DNA from: Lachnospiraceae bacterium
GTDB taxonomy: Bacteria > Bacillota > Clostridia > Lachnospirales > Lachnospiraceae
Length of the DNA: 64,000 nt
Direction of reading: 5' to 3'
Assembly: GCA_024693845.1 (NCBI GenBank)
Contig: JAILKJ010000081.1
Span: 38,249-102,248, forward strand
Within the stretch, counting starts at the first letter, position 1. Every line of letters starts with the position of its first letter. Shown here piece after piece: positions 42,651-51,409 of the stretch. The translations under genes were made by a program, and so were the position numbers. The notes beneath the pieces were generated by a model. It searched no databases. It was not told the origin of the DNA and saw only the letters and a list, made by a program, of their open reading frames with translations.

Positions 42651-43920
42651 TACCCCCGTATTTGCGGATACCCAGAACATGGCAGGCATCCTCACCGAAG
42701 AGGGCGTGCATCTGATCCCGGTAAGTATCCACTGCTTCCTTGCGGACAAAGGCCTGGATCGTTCCGGCGAAGCCGCCGCCGTGTACACGGCAGACGCCAT
42801 TTTCACCCAGCACCTTTTCTGAGAGCATCAGGGCCACGGAAACGTTCTGGTGAGCCACATCCTGATTGGTATAGACATTTTGCAGATATTTAAAGGAGGA
42901 GTTTCCGGATTCGGAAACGGTCCTTAAGAAGGCGGGGATATCACCCGCCTTTATTGCGTCTGCCTCCCGGCGGACGCGACGGTTCTCTTCATAGAAATGC
43001 AGGGCGCGCAGCAAAGCTCTGTCGCCGCATTTTTCGCGGATCATGGATGCATTAGCGATCACTTCCTCTTCGGGAACGAAGCGAAGGACTTCCTTTCCGA
43101 AGAGAGAGGCAACGGCTTTCATCTCCCGGGGAACGGCAGCATAGTCGGCTGTCAGATCCGCGTGGGAGCCCTTGGTATCAGTAATGCAAAGACAATACCC
43201 TGCTTTGTCCAGATCCATTTCGATCTTTTCGGTTTTGGGATGAAGGGGATCTTCGAAATCAATATAGCAAAGGTTGCCCACGGAGCAGGCCATCTGATCC
43301 ATCAGGCCGCAGGGTTTTCCGAAATAGGTATTTTCGGCATACTGTCCGATCATGGCAATGGTTTCTGCAGACACGGAATTATCGTTGTACAGACCTGAGA
43401 GGATATTCCCGATCACCGTCTCGAAAGCTGCAGAGGAGCTAAGACCCGAGCCGGAGAGGACGTCACTGGTAACGAAGGCATGGAAGCCGCCTACTTTGCA
43501 GCCCCGCTCCTTCATGCCTGCGATCACACCGCGGATCAGGGCAACGGTGGTGCCTTCTTCGGAAGGGTTAAGGGCAAGGTCATTTGCGGACAAGGTGATC
43601 ATGTCATAGCCCTTGGATAAAAGCTTTACCTCACCGTCTTCAGTGGCGGATACGACAGCGATGGCGTCATCGCTGATGGAAGCGGCCAAAACCTCGCCGT
43701 GCTGGTGGTCCGTATGGTTGCCGCCGATCTCGCTTCTGCCGGGAGCTGAGTAGATCTCAACCGGTTCATCGGGGCCGAAAAGGGAGACGAACTCCGTGAT
43801 AGCGGAGGCTAACCTTTTTTTCTCCCGGTCTACCCTTGACCCATCGCAGTAGATATCTGCCAGCCGCTCATCATATCTGCCTTCCACGATCTCGCGGATC
43901 AGGGTTTTTGTTTCCGTCAT
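42637..43920 (-). CDS. galK: Galactokinase
   Basis: 427 residues from the ATG at 43920, preceded by GGGAGG; longer in-frame starts up to 44007 lack ribosome sites and cover the promoter. GHMP fold: substrate block SAPGRSEIGGNHTDHQHGEVL (about 52-72), ATP loop SGSGLSSSAAFE (about 145), and RVHGGGFAGTIQAFV near the end. It phosphorylates galactose at C1 in the Leloir pathway. The sugar motif differs slightly from GRTEHIGEHTDY of E. coli. No galT or galE is adjacent. Confidence 0.92.
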   Translation of the reverse strand: MTETKTLIREIVEGRYDERLADIYCDGSRVDREKKRLASAITEFVSLFGPDEPVEIYSAPGRSEIGGNHTDHQHGEVLAASISDDAIAVVSATEDGEVKLLSKGYDMITLSANDLALNPSEEGTTVALIRGVIAGMKERGCKVGGFHAFVTSDVLSGSGLSSSAAFETVIGNILSGLYNDNSVSAETIAMIGQYAENTYFGKPCGLMDQMACSVGNLCYIDFEDPLHPKTEKIEMDLDKAGYCLCITDTKGSHADLTADYAAVPREMKAVASLFGKEVLRFVPEEEVIANASMIREKCGDRALLRALHFYEENRRVRREADAIKAGDIPAFLRTVSESGNSSFKYLQNVYTNQDVAHQNVSVALMLSEKVLGENGVCRVHGGGFAGTIQAFVRKEAVDTYRDQMHALFGEDACHVLGIRKYGGIKVL

Positions 43921-43963
43921 ATCTGATACCTCCCGATCTTTTTTTTGAAAAATCTTTGGCAAA

Positions 43964-43992
43964 ATTGTAACATTTTCCCGAAAGGCTGTCGA
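43964..43992 (-). promoter_or_regulatory. Promoter of galK
   Basis: On the minus strand TCGACA... reads TCGACA (43992-43987), 17-base spacer, TACAAT (43969-43964), about 45 bases before the start. Confidence 0.65.
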
Positions 43993-44122
43993 TATATGAG
44001 ATAACAAAATACCCCTTATAAAAGGCGGGTGGTGTCAACGGTCATGGCACTGTCCGTTTTTTTGTGCTAAGATAAGGCGAAAGAGCGGATCCGACAGGGA
44101 TGCGCCGCTGACAGGGGATGAA

Positions 44123-45208
44123 ATGAGGAAGGATATGACGGATCGGAACTATATAGAACTGACGGATAAGCTGGCAGCGGGAGATGAGCTTTCAGATGAG
44201 GAACTGGGAGCCCTGATCGAATGCGAAGATCGGGAAGCCGGCGCTTACCTTACGCAGAAGGCCATTGCCGTCAGAGAAAAATACTACGGGAAAAAGGTCT
44301 TTATCAGGGGCTTGATAGAGTTCTCCAGCTATTGCAGGAACAACTGCTTCTATTGCGGTATCCGTCGGGATAACAAAAAAGCGGAGCGCTACCGGCTGAG
44401 CAAGGAGCAGATCCTTTCCTGCTGTGAAACCGGCTACCGGCTGGGTTTTCGGACCTTCGTCCTACAATCGGGAGAGGATCCGTATTTTGCGGATGAGATC
44501 CTTTGCGGGATCGTACGTGGGATCCGGATGCGGTTTGAAGACTGCGCCATCACTCTTTCCGTGGGAGAGAGAGACAGGGGAAGCTACGAAAAGCTCTTTG
44601 CGGCAGGAGCAGACCGTTATCTTCTCAGGCACGAGACTGCCGACGAGGTGCATTACGGGATGCTGCACCCTGAAGAAATGCTTCTGTCCCGGCGGCTGCA
44701 ATGCCTTCGGGATCTTCGTGATATCGGTTATCAGGTGGGTTGTGGCATGATGGTGGGCTCTCCATACCAGAAAACGGAGCACCTGATAAAGGATCTTAAA
44801 CTGATCAGGGAATTCAGACCGGAGATGGTTGGGATCGGACCCTTTCTGCCCCATCAGGATACGGAATTTGCGGATCAAAAGGCGGGCTCGCCGCTTCTTA
44901 CCCTGCGTCTCTTGTCGATCATAAGGCTGATGCATCCGACGGTCCTGCTTCCGGCCACCACGGCACTTGGAACCGCGGACCCCAGGGGCAGGGAGAAAGG
45001 GCTGTTAGCCGGTGCTAACGTGGTGATGCCCAATCTGTCGCCGGTGGATGTCCGCGGTAAGTATACACTGTATGACAATAAGATCTGTACGGGCGAAGAG
45101 GCGGCTGAATGCATTCGCTGCCTGTCGCTTCGCGTCTCAAAGACCGGTTACGAGATCGTAACCGAAAGAGGTGACCCGGTTACTTTTGGGTCTCCAGAAA
45201 CTCCATGA
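44123..45208 (+). CDS. hydE: [FeFe] hydrogenase H-cluster maturase HydE (radical SAM)
   Basis: 361 residues. The radical-SAM loop is C71-x3-C75-x2-C78 (YCRNNCFYCGIRRDN). FVLQSGEDP and MVGSPYQ follow the HydE pattern, and the close relation to biotin-synthase-like enzymes is visible in GIGPFLPHQDT and LPATTALGT. It supplies part of the di-iron precursor together with HydG and HydF, which are encoded about 6 kb away on the other strand. The start may be ATG 44123 or 44135; both have purine-rich upstream sites. The 3' end overlaps the convergent esterase gene by 29 bases. Confidence 0.93.
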   Translation: MRKDMTDRNYIELTDKLAAGDELSDEELGALIECEDREAGAYLTQKAIAVREKYYGKKVFIRGLIEFSSYCRNNCFYCGIRRDNKKAERYRLSKEQILSCCETGYRLGFRTFVLQSGEDPYFADEILCGIVRGIRMRFEDCAITLSVGERDRGSYEKLFAAGADRYLLRHETADEVHYGMLHPEEMLLSRRLQCLRDLRDIGYQVGCGMMVGSPYQKTEHLIKDLKLIREFRPEMVGIGPFLPHQDTEFADQKAGSPLLTLRLLSIIRLMHPTVLLPATTALGTADPRGREKGLLAGANVVMPNLSPVDVRGKYTLYDNKICTGEEAAECIRCLSLRVSKTGYEIVTERGDPVTFGSPETP

Positions 45209-46250
45209 TCAGAGCATTGGTATCTACCTTGTTGATCTGCAGACTGGGCCATCCGTGATGACCGCCCTTGATGAACAGGTGCCATACCTGCTGCTTTGAT
45301 TCGGGAGAGCTGTATTTCGTAAGCGTGGATCCCATCTCCAGCTCGGTGGTTTCTTCTTCGGTCAGTCCGTCCACCGTCTTGTATTGATCCAGAACATCCT
45401 CGATGGCGGGGTTGGTGGAATACTTTGCCGACCCGTCGCTGTTTTTGGGGATCAGATCATCCTTTTCTCCGCTAACCTGGAAAACGCTGATGGGAGTTAA
45501 CATATCCTTTTCATCCCAGATCATGGCAGGCATCATACCCGCTACACTGACAACGGCGGAAAAGACATCGCCGGCTTCCACGGCCAGTCGGTGGTTCATG
45601 AAGGCTCCGTTGCTGAAACCCGCTGCGTAGCATCTGTTTTTATCAAAGCCGTATTCCTCCTGCAGGTAGGAGGCAAGTGCACAGAGCATATCGGTGTCTT
45701 TGTTGATACCGATTCCGTTTCCGGCATTCCAGCCTGTGGAGGAGGTGGGATCAGCCGGATCGGTGGCTCCCGTGACATAGACTACGCTGTATCCCAGGGG
45801 ATTGGCAGCTTCTTCAAAATGAGTTGTGGAGCGTATCATCTCGGCGGATTGTCCGTAGCCGTGGAGCAGAAGCACAAGAGGACCATTCTGGGTGGTTTCG
45901 GCCAGATCCTCTATACAGGAATGCCCGATCCCGTCATAGCTGAAGGAAAAGGTGGTATCGCTGTCTCTGATCAGGTTTTCCAGGGGCAGGAGATTCCGCT
46001 CAGGTCTCTCCGAAGCCTCTTCCACAGGATCAACGACAGCCGTATCCTCCGCATTATCAGAGGTATTTGCAACCTCCGCAGATTTAACGTCAACTTCATC
46101 AGCCCCGGGAGATACATCTCCCTCAACGGTTTCTTCCACGATCCCATCGTCAGAGCCCTGCTCGGCGACCATCCATATGATAAGGCCTATGATCGCCAGC
46201 ATGATGACCGTGGTGATAATCAAAAGTATGCTTTTCGTTTTTTTATCCAT
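45180..46250 (-). CDS. Membrane-anchored alpha/beta-hydrolase (feruloyl/PHB-type esterase)
   Basis: 356 residues. A single N-terminal helix (about 8-28, ILLIITTVIMLAIIGLIIWMV) is followed by a Glu/Asp/Val-rich spacer and an esterase domain. LVLLLHGYGQSAEM gives the oxyanion His-Gly, S213 is the nucleophile in GFSNGA, and the His is in FIKGGHHGWPS. The family (LpqC/PHB depolymerase-like) cleaves polyesters or feruloyl sugar esters outside the cell. The anchor could place the enzyme at the cell surface for plant-fibre use; the substrate is inferred, not shown. Confidence 0.83.
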   Translation of the reverse strand: MDKKTKSILLIITTVIMLAIIGLIIWMVAEQGSDDGIVEETVEGDVSPGADEVDVKSAEVANTSDNAEDTAVVDPVEEASERPERNLLPLENLIRDSDTTFSFSYDGIGHSCIEDLAETTQNGPLVLLLHGYGQSAEMIRSTTHFEEAANPLGYSVVYVTGATDPADPTSSTGWNAGNGIGINKDTDMLCALASYLQEEYGFDKNRCYAAGFSNGAFMNHRLAVEAGDVFSAVVSVAGMMPAMIWDEKDMLTPISVFQVSGEKDDLIPKNSDGSAKYSTNPAIEDVLDQYKTVDGLTEEETTELEMGSTLTKYSSPESKQQVWHLFIKGGHHGWPSLQINKVDTNALIMEFLETQK

Positions 46251-46310
46251 GGTATTATCCTCCTGCCCCTCATCATATCAGACAACGGGGGTGGAGGCAA
46301 GGCAATGCGG

Positions 46311-46339
46311 TTTACAGAGAAGGGCAATGGGGCTATAAT
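46311..46339 (+). promoter_or_regulatory. Promoter of the TraX-like gene
   Basis: TTTACA (46311-46316), 17-base spacer, TATAAT (46334-46339). The predicted transcript begins near 46346, leaving no room for a ribosome site before the ATG at 46348 and supporting the ATG at 46369. Confidence 0.75.
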
Positions 46340-46368
46340 CAGGAAGAATGCAAACGGAGCATGGTGTT

Positions 46369-47076
46369 ATGGAAGAGAGCAGAGCGGCAAAATTTCAGAT
46401 CTTAAGCGGGAATCAGATCAAGTATATCCTGATCCTGGCCATGATCGCAGATCATATCGGCTGGGCCCTTGTACCCAAGGCAAGTGTGCAGGGACAGCTC
46501 CTGCATTTTTTCGGACGCCTTACGGGTCCGGGAATGGCTTACTTTCTGGCTGAGGGTTTTCGTTATACCAAAAATCTCAAAGCCTATGCCCTGCGGCTGG
46601 GCATCTTTGCCTTTCTCTCCTGGCCTGCCTATGCCTATTTTGAAAAAGGAACGCTCCTAAAGTTTTATCCCTGCTTCGGCGTGATCTATTCTTTGTTCAT
46701 AGCACTGTTGATCCTTATTGTATATGAGAGATTTGACTGGCCTCCCAGGCTCCGGGAAGGAGCCATGATCCTGCTGATGGGTCTGTCCCTGCTGGGAGAT
46801 TGGGCGGGCTTCATTCCCACCTATGCATTGATCTTCCATCATTTCCGGGAGGAACCGAAGAAAAAGTGGATCGCCTACTGCATTGTCAGCATTCTGACCT
46901 TTTCCATCAACGGCTTTAAGGCAGAGGGGTTGTTTCAGACCGGCGTATATCTGGTTCCGTTTCTGCTGCTTCTGTATAACGGCAGAAGGGGGAGCGGTCA
47001 TCCCTTCCACAAGTGGTTCTTCTATTTCTTTTATCCCATCCATCTATTTATATTAGGTTACTTCCGCTGGCGTTAG
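46369..47076 (+). CDS. TraX-family membrane acyltransferase-like protein
   Basis: About 235 residues from ATG 46369 (GGAG ten bases upstream), with a less likely start at 46348. It has six to seven hydrophobic helices and the TraX landmarks: ILSGNQIKYILILAMIADHIG, FFGRLTGPGMAYFLAEGF, and FFYFFYPIHLFILGYF near the end. TraX of the F plasmid acetylates pilin; chromosomal relatives in Firmicutes have unknown substrates. It is a lone gene with no conjugation genes nearby. Confidence 0.85.
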   Translation: MEESRAAKFQILSGNQIKYILILAMIADHIGWALVPKASVQGQLLHFFGRLTGPGMAYFLAEGFRYTKNLKAYALRLGIFAFLSWPAYAYFEKGTLLKFYPCFGVIYSLFIALLILIVYERFDWPPRLREGAMILLMGLSLLGDWAGFIPTYALIFHHFREEPKKKWIAYCIVSILTFSINGFKAEGLFQTGVYLVPFLLLLYNGRRGSGHPFHKWFFYFFYPIHLFILGYFRWR

Positions 47077-47102
47077 ACTCATCTAATTGAAATTAACTTT
47101 TC

Positions 47103-47144
47103 TAACCTAAGGTTATTGACATATAACCTAAGTTAGTTTAAACT
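47103..47144 (+). promoter_or_regulatory. feoAB promoter with two DtxR-like boxes
   Basis: TTGACA (47116-47121), 17-base spacer, TAAACT (47139-47144). TAACCTAAGGTTA (47103-47115), a perfect palindrome core, overlaps the upstream side of -35, and TAACCTAAGTTAG (47124-47136) lies in the spacer. The AACCTAA half-sites match the DtxR/IdeR consensus core, so iron repression is expected. Confidence 0.8.
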
Positions 47145-47197
47145 TACTACCGAAATGATCGATCATGTATTTTTTTTGGTAGAAAGGAAGTCGGAAG

Positions 47198-47428
47198 ATG
47201 AGTCAGGAAAGCAGCAGGAATCTCAACGATGCCGCCCTCGGTGTGGAATATGAGATCGCCGGAGTAGATACACAGGGGGATCCGGAAATGGAGAGTTTTC
47301 TTTTTTCCCTGGGATGCTTCAGCGGCCAGCATATCACGGTCGTGGATAAGAAACGCAACCTGGTGGTAGCTATCAAGGATGCCCGCTACAACATTGATCC
47401 GCAGCTTGCGGCGTCCATTTTTATCTGA
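47198..47428 (+). CDS. feoA: Ferrous iron transport protein A
   Basis: 76 residues, SH3-like FeoA domain: LNDAALGVEYEIAGVD, FLFSLGCFSGQHITVVDK and IDPQLAASIFI follow the family pattern. It is a small cytoplasmic partner of FeoB. AAAGGAAG precedes the ATG, and feoB begins 22 bases after its stop, in one transcript under DtxR-like boxes. Confidence 0.9.
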   Translation: MSQESSRNLNDAALGVEYEIAGVDTQGDPEMESFLFSLGCFSGQHITVVDKKRNLVVAIKDARYNIDPQLAASIFI

Positions 47429-47450
47429 AGATTATCGGGAGGAGCATATT

Positions 47451-49439
47451 ATGAGAATCGCACTGACAGGTAATCCCAACAGCGGTAAGACCACCATGTA
47501 CAATGCGCTGACGGGACGCAACGAGAAGATCGGAAACTGGGCCGGCGTTACGGTCGATAAGAAGGAAAGTCCGATCAAAAAACAGTATAATGACACCGGC
47601 AAAGAGCTGATCGCCGTGGATCTGCCCGGAGCCTATTCCATGTCTCCCTTCACATCCGAGGAGAGCATTACCAGCGGCTATGTCAAAAATGAACATCCCG
47701 ACGCCATCATCAATATCGTGGATGCCACTAACTTGAGCAGAAGCCTTTTCTTTACCACGCAGTTGCTGGAGCTGGGCATTCCGGTGGTTGTAGCTCTTAA
47801 TAAAAGTGATATTAACGAGAAGAAAGGGAATAAGGTGGACGCCGCAAAGCTTTCCGAAAAGCTGGGTTGTCCGGTGATCGAGACCGTATTCACCTCGGAT
47901 AAAGGGATCCGGGAGTCCGTTTCGGCGGCGGCTGCCCTTGAGGGTAAATCCCAGAACGCACCCTATCATCAAGGCAAGGTGGATATCCACAGCAAGGAAG
48001 CGGTAGAAGCGGCTGACCGTAAGCGTTTTGAGTTTGTGGACGGCGTGGTGAAGGAGGTTGAAAACAGAAAGACTTTCACCAAAGAGAAGAGCGCGGGAGA
48101 TGCCATTGATAAAGTGGTGACCCATCCCGTGTCCGGTCTTCTGATCTTCGCAGGCATCATGTTTCTCGTATTCTATATCAGCCAGACCACAGTCGGAACC
48201 TGGCTGGCGGACATCCTCGTTGGCTGGATCGAGGCCTTCCAGGAATGGGCAGGATCACAGCTCGGGGATGCTAATCCGCTGCTCTACGCTCTGCTCATTG
48301 ACGGAGTGATCGGTGGTGTGGGAGCCGTTGTGGGCTTCCTGCCCCTTGTTATGGTCATGTATTTCCTCATTGCACTTTTGGAGGACTGCGGTTACATGTC
48401 CAGAGCAACCGTGGTACTTGACCCGATCTTTAAGAAGGTGGGACTTTCCGGCAAATCCGTGATCCCCATGATCATCGGTACCGGCTGTGGTATCCCGGCC
48501 ATCATGGCCTGCCGCACCATCCGTAACGAAAGGGAGAGAAGAAGCACGGCAATGCTGGCGACCTTCATGCCCTGTGGAGCCAAGCTTCCCGTTATCGCAC
48601 TTTTTGCGGGAGCATGTTTCCCGGAATCCAAATGGGTCAGCTTCTTATGCTACATGCTGGGTATCGTTCTGATCCTTCTCGGTGCGCTGCTGATCAAGGC
48701 CATCACCGGTATGAAATACAGAAAGAGCTTCTTTATCATTGAGCTTCCGGAATATAAGGTGCCCAGCCTCATGTTTGCCTTTAAGAGCATGCTGGAGCGC
48801 GGCAAGGCTTACATCATAAAGGCAGGAACTATCATTCTTGTCTGCAATACCGCAGTTCAGATCATGCAGTCCTTCAACTGGCAGTTTGAGGTAGTGGAAG
48901 AGGGAATGGAGAGCACATCCATCCTTGCCGGCCTGGCAGGCCCCTTCTCTTACCTGCTCATCCCCGTGGTGGGCATCGCTTCCTGGCAGCTTGCTGCGGC
49001 AGCCATCACCGGCTTTATCGCCAAAGAAAATGTTGTGGGAACCATTGCCACGGTGTATGCTATAACTAACTTTATCGATACGGAAGAGCTGGAGCTCATC
49101 GGCGAGGGCAATGTGGTTGCGGCAGCCATGGGCATCACCAAGGTGGCAGCGCTGGCATATCTGATGTTCAATCTTTACACACCTCCCTGCTTTGCGGCAT
49201 TGGGTGCCATGAACTCGGAAATGAAATCCGCCAAGTGGCTCTGGGGAGCCATCGGTCTGCAGCTCGCCTCCGGCTTCACGGTAGGGTTCCTGGTATACCA
49301 GATCGGTACCCTTATCACCACGGGAAGCTTCGGCGCCGGCTTCATCGGCGGCCTGGCAGCCATTGCGGTATTTGCCGTTGTGATCACGATCTGTATCCGG
49401 AGCAATCAGAAAAAGTTAGAACTTGCTTACGAGTTATAA
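47451..49439 (+). CDS. feoB: Ferrous iron transporter FeoB
   Basis: 662 residues from the ATG at 47451, with GGGAGGAG just upstream; an earlier in-frame start at 47379 lies inside feoA. G1 motif GNPNSGKTT is at residues 7-15, followed by DLPGAYSM (G3) and NKSD (G4). Two Gate-type membrane domains follow, with MIIGTGCGIPAIM and the conserved Cys in FMPCGAKLPV. It imports Fe(II). Slightly shorter than the about 770-residue enterobacterial form, as in many clostridia. Confidence 0.96.
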   Translation: MRIALTGNPNSGKTTMYNALTGRNEKIGNWAGVTVDKKESPIKKQYNDTGKELIAVDLPGAYSMSPFTSEESITSGYVKNEHPDAIINIVDATNLSRSLFFTTQLLELGIPVVVALNKSDINEKKGNKVDAAKLSEKLGCPVIETVFTSDKGIRESVSAAAALEGKSQNAPYHQGKVDIHSKEAVEAADRKRFEFVDGVVKEVENRKTFTKEKSAGDAIDKVVTHPVSGLLIFAGIMFLVFYISQTTVGTWLADILVGWIEAFQEWAGSQLGDANPLLYALLIDGVIGGVGAVVGFLPLVMVMYFLIALLEDCGYMSRATVVLDPIFKKVGLSGKSVIPMIIGTGCGIPAIMACRTIRNERERRSTAMLATFMPCGAKLPVIALFAGACFPESKWVSFLCYMLGIVLILLGALLIKAITGMKYRKSFFIIELPEYKVPSLMFAFKSMLERGKAYIIKAGTIILVCNTAVQIMQSFNWQFEVVEEGMESTSILAGLAGPFSYLLIPVVGIASWQLAAAAITGFIAKENVVGTIATVYAITNFIDTEELELIGEGNVVAAAMGITKVAALAYLMFNLYTPPCFAALGAMNSEMKSAKWLWGAIGLQLASGFTVGFLVYQIGTLITTGSFGAGFIGGLAAIAVFAVVITICIRSNQKKLELAYEL

Positions 49440-49461
49440 GCGGATATAAGGAGATATACCA

Positions 49462-49620
49462 ATGAGCGGACTGTTAGCGGATATCCTGATCATCGCCATC
49501 CTTCTGGTGGCGGTGATGGGAGCCATAACCTACATCTATAAGGAAAAGAAAAAGGGCAGGCACTGCATCGGTTGTCCGATGGCAGGAAGCTGCAGCCGTT
49601 GTAAGGGGGCGCCGCATTGA
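49462..49620 (+). CDS. FeoB-associated Cys-rich membrane protein
   Basis: 52 residues: one membrane helix (ILIIAILLVAVMGAITYIY) and a cytoplasmic tail with CIGCPMAGSCSRC, matching the PF12669 family found after feoB in many Firmicutes. The Cys residues could bind Fe(II) leaving FeoB. AAGGAGATATACC lies before the ATG, 22 bases after feoB. Confidence 0.88.
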   Translation: MSGLLADILIIAILLVAVMGAITYIYKEKKKGRHCIGCPMAGSCSRCKGAPH

Positions 49621-49637
49621 GCGGCGTTCTCTTTTTT
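49607..49637 (+). terminator. Terminator of the feo operon
   Basis: GCGCCGC / GCGGCGT stem around ATTGA, followed by TCTCTTTTTT. The T tract runs straight into the -35 of the next promoter. Confidence 0.85.
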
Positions 49638-49664
49638 GACATAGACTGCGTATTGATTTATAAT
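49636..49664 (+). promoter_or_regulatory. Consensus sigma-A promoter of the DtxR-family gene
   Basis: TTGACA (49636-49641), 17-base spacer, TATAAT (49659-49664), a perfect consensus. No DtxR-like box is evident here. Confidence 0.9.
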
Positions 49665-49711
49665 CTTGCAAGTAGCTTATAAACTGATGAGCAAAGCGGG
49701 GGAAGCAATGT

Positions 49712-50092
49712 ATGGGACATAATGAATCATTGGAGGATTATCTGGAGACCATCCTCATCCTGAGTAAGACACGGCCTGTTGTAAGGAGTATCGATATCGC
49801 TAATGAACTGGGGTATAAGAAATCCAGCATCAGTGTTGCCGTCAGGAACATGAAGGAAAAGGAATATATCGAGGTTTCCGAGGAAGGCTTCATCAACCTG
49901 ACAAAGAGCGGAAAGAAACTGGCCAAGAGCGTATATGAAAGGCACCTGTTCTTTACGCAGTGGCTGCGGGGGATCGGCGTAGACGAAAAGACCGCCGATG
50001 AGGATGCCTGCAGTATTGAGCATGTGATCAGTGAAAAGACCTTTAAGGCTATCCGGAAATTTGTTGAGGAGTCGGGAGCCTTAAGTGAATAA
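49712..50092 (+). CDS. DtxR/MntR-family metal-dependent regulator
   Basis: 126 residues: winged helix (about 1-65; ESLEDYLETILILSK, IANELGYKKSSISVAVRNMKEKEYI) and a metal-binding dimer domain (about 70-122; ERHLFFTQWLRGIGVDEKTADEDACSIEHVISEKTF) with the His/Glu/Cys ligands of the family. It has no SH3 domain, as in MntR. The nearest target is the feo operon just upstream, whose promoter carries matching boxes, so Fe(II) is the likely co-repressor. Confidence 0.9.
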   Translation: MGHNESLEDYLETILILSKTRPVVRSIDIANELGYKKSSISVAVRNMKEKEYIEVSEEGFINLTKSGKKLAKSVYERHLFFTQWLRGIGVDEKTADEDACSIEHVISEKTFKAIRKFVEESGALSE

Positions 50093-50110
50093 AGCAGTAA
50101 GGGAGTTATT

Positions 50111-51304
50111 ATGAAAAAAAGAGTAGTAGAGCTGGCCCTTCTTCTGTCGCTGGCTTTTCTTGCCGGCTGCGGGCAGAAAGAAGATGCGGCGGAAGCTGTA
50201 TCACAAGAGGAAAGCAGCCCGGCGTCGGAAATCGCGGAAGATGAGCAGACTGCAGTGGACGATGGGACAGGGCAGACTGGGACAGAGCAGGCTGAGCCGG
50301 AAGAGAGCGGTGAGGAAACACAGAGCAGTCCCAAGGGAGAGATCGTTACGGTAGGAAAGGATGACGCGATGCTCAGGGCGGGCATGGCGGCAGATACTGC
50401 CGGGATCGATGACAAATCCTTTAATGAAAGTGCATGGACGGGCTTGAGCGAGCTTAACAAGAGCGTCGGCGCCAGGGTCAGCTACATCGAATCTCCTACG
50501 ACGGAAGACTTCGGAGATTCCCTGGAAAAGCTGGCGGCAGACGGCTGTGAGATCTGCTGGGGCATCGGCTATCAGTTTTCGGATGCCATTCTCGAGGCGG
50601 CAGCAAAGCATCCCGATATACACTATGCCATCGTGGACCACACCTATGATGAGGTGCCGCAGAACGTGACCTGTGCCACCTTCCGTTCCGAGGAGCCTTC
50701 CTTCCTGGTGGGTTATATCGCCGCGGCGGTATCCGAAACCGGTAAGATCGGATTCATCGGTGGTATGCAGGATAAGGAGATCGAGTCATTCCAATACGGT
50801 TATATGGCCGGTGCTATGCAGGCTGACCACGATTATTCCAAAAAGACAGAGGTGAAGATCGAGTATCTGGGCTCTTTCGAGGATCCGGATCTGGGAAAAG
50901 AGAAGGCCGCAGCCATGTATGAGGACGGTTGTGACGTGATCTTTCATGCAGCGGGAGGATCGGGAACCGGCGTGATCGAGCAGGCAAAGGAAAGTGGCAG
51001 GTTTGCCATCGGTGTGGATTCGGATCAGTCCTATCTGGCCCCCGATAACGTGCTTACCTCAGCCATTAAGAAGGTCAACGTGGTGGTATCCAACATCTCC
51101 GTTCAGTACAGCATCGGAGACAACGTGGGCGGTAAGACCATCAACTACGGTCTGGCCGAATATGCCATGGGTATCCCTTCGGAGCATCCCAACTATTCGG
51201 ACGAGATCTATGAGGCGGCTGCATCGATGCAGCAGAGGATCGTTTCGGGACAGATCGAGGTGCCCTCAGACAGCGAGGAGTTTGAAGAATTTGAAGCAGA
51301 ATAA
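50111..51304 (+). CDS. BMP-family substrate-binding lipoprotein
   Basis: 397 residues. Lipobox LAGC at residues 17-20, then an acidic Ser/Glu/Gln-rich linker, then a BMP/Med domain (about 95-385): AGIDDKSFNESAWTGL, CEICWGIGYQFSDA, FLVGYIAAAVSETGKIGFIGGM and HAAGGSGTGVIEQA. Such proteins bind nucleosides for an ABC importer. No transporter partner is in the window, so it is an orphan or the partner is elsewhere. GGGAG precedes the ATG and it starts 18 bases after the regulator, possibly on the same transcript. Confidence 0.88.
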   Translation: MKKRVVELALLLSLAFLAGCGQKEDAAEAVSQEESSPASEIAEDEQTAVDDGTGQTGTEQAEPEESGEETQSSPKGEIVTVGKDDAMLRAGMAADTAGIDDKSFNESAWTGLSELNKSVGARVSYIESPTTEDFGDSLEKLAADGCEICWGIGYQFSDAILEAAAKHPDIHYAIVDHTYDEVPQNVTCATFRSEEPSFLVGYIAAAVSETGKIGFIGGMQDKEIESFQYGYMAGAMQADHDYSKKTEVKIEYLGSFEDPDLGKEKAAAMYEDGCDVIFHAAGGSGTGVIEQAKESGRFAIGVDSDQSYLAPDNVLTSAIKKVNVVVSNISVQYSIGDNVGGKTINYGLAEYAMGIPSEHPNYSDEIYEAAASMQQRIVSGQIEVPSDSEEFEEFEAE

Positions 51305-51306
51305 GG

Positions 51307-51348
51307 AACAGCCCTGATGGCAGTTTTTTCTTGCTATCAGGGCTGTTT
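51307..51348 (+). terminator. Terminator after the BMP lipoprotein gene
   Basis: AACAGCCCTGAT pairs with ATCAGGGCTGTT (12 bp) across a 17-base loop. The trailing T run is short, so it may rely on stem strength. Confidence 0.75.
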
Positions 51349-51409
51349 GGTTGTAAAATCAATATGTACGGACGTCTGAGTCCGGAAACAGAAAGAGAGG
51401 GATAGGGAA

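Noticed and set aside
46369..47076. Conjugative element, based on the TraX-like gene
   Set aside because: No relaxase, coupling protein, integrase or other transfer gene nearby; chromosomal TraX relatives are common in Firmicutes.
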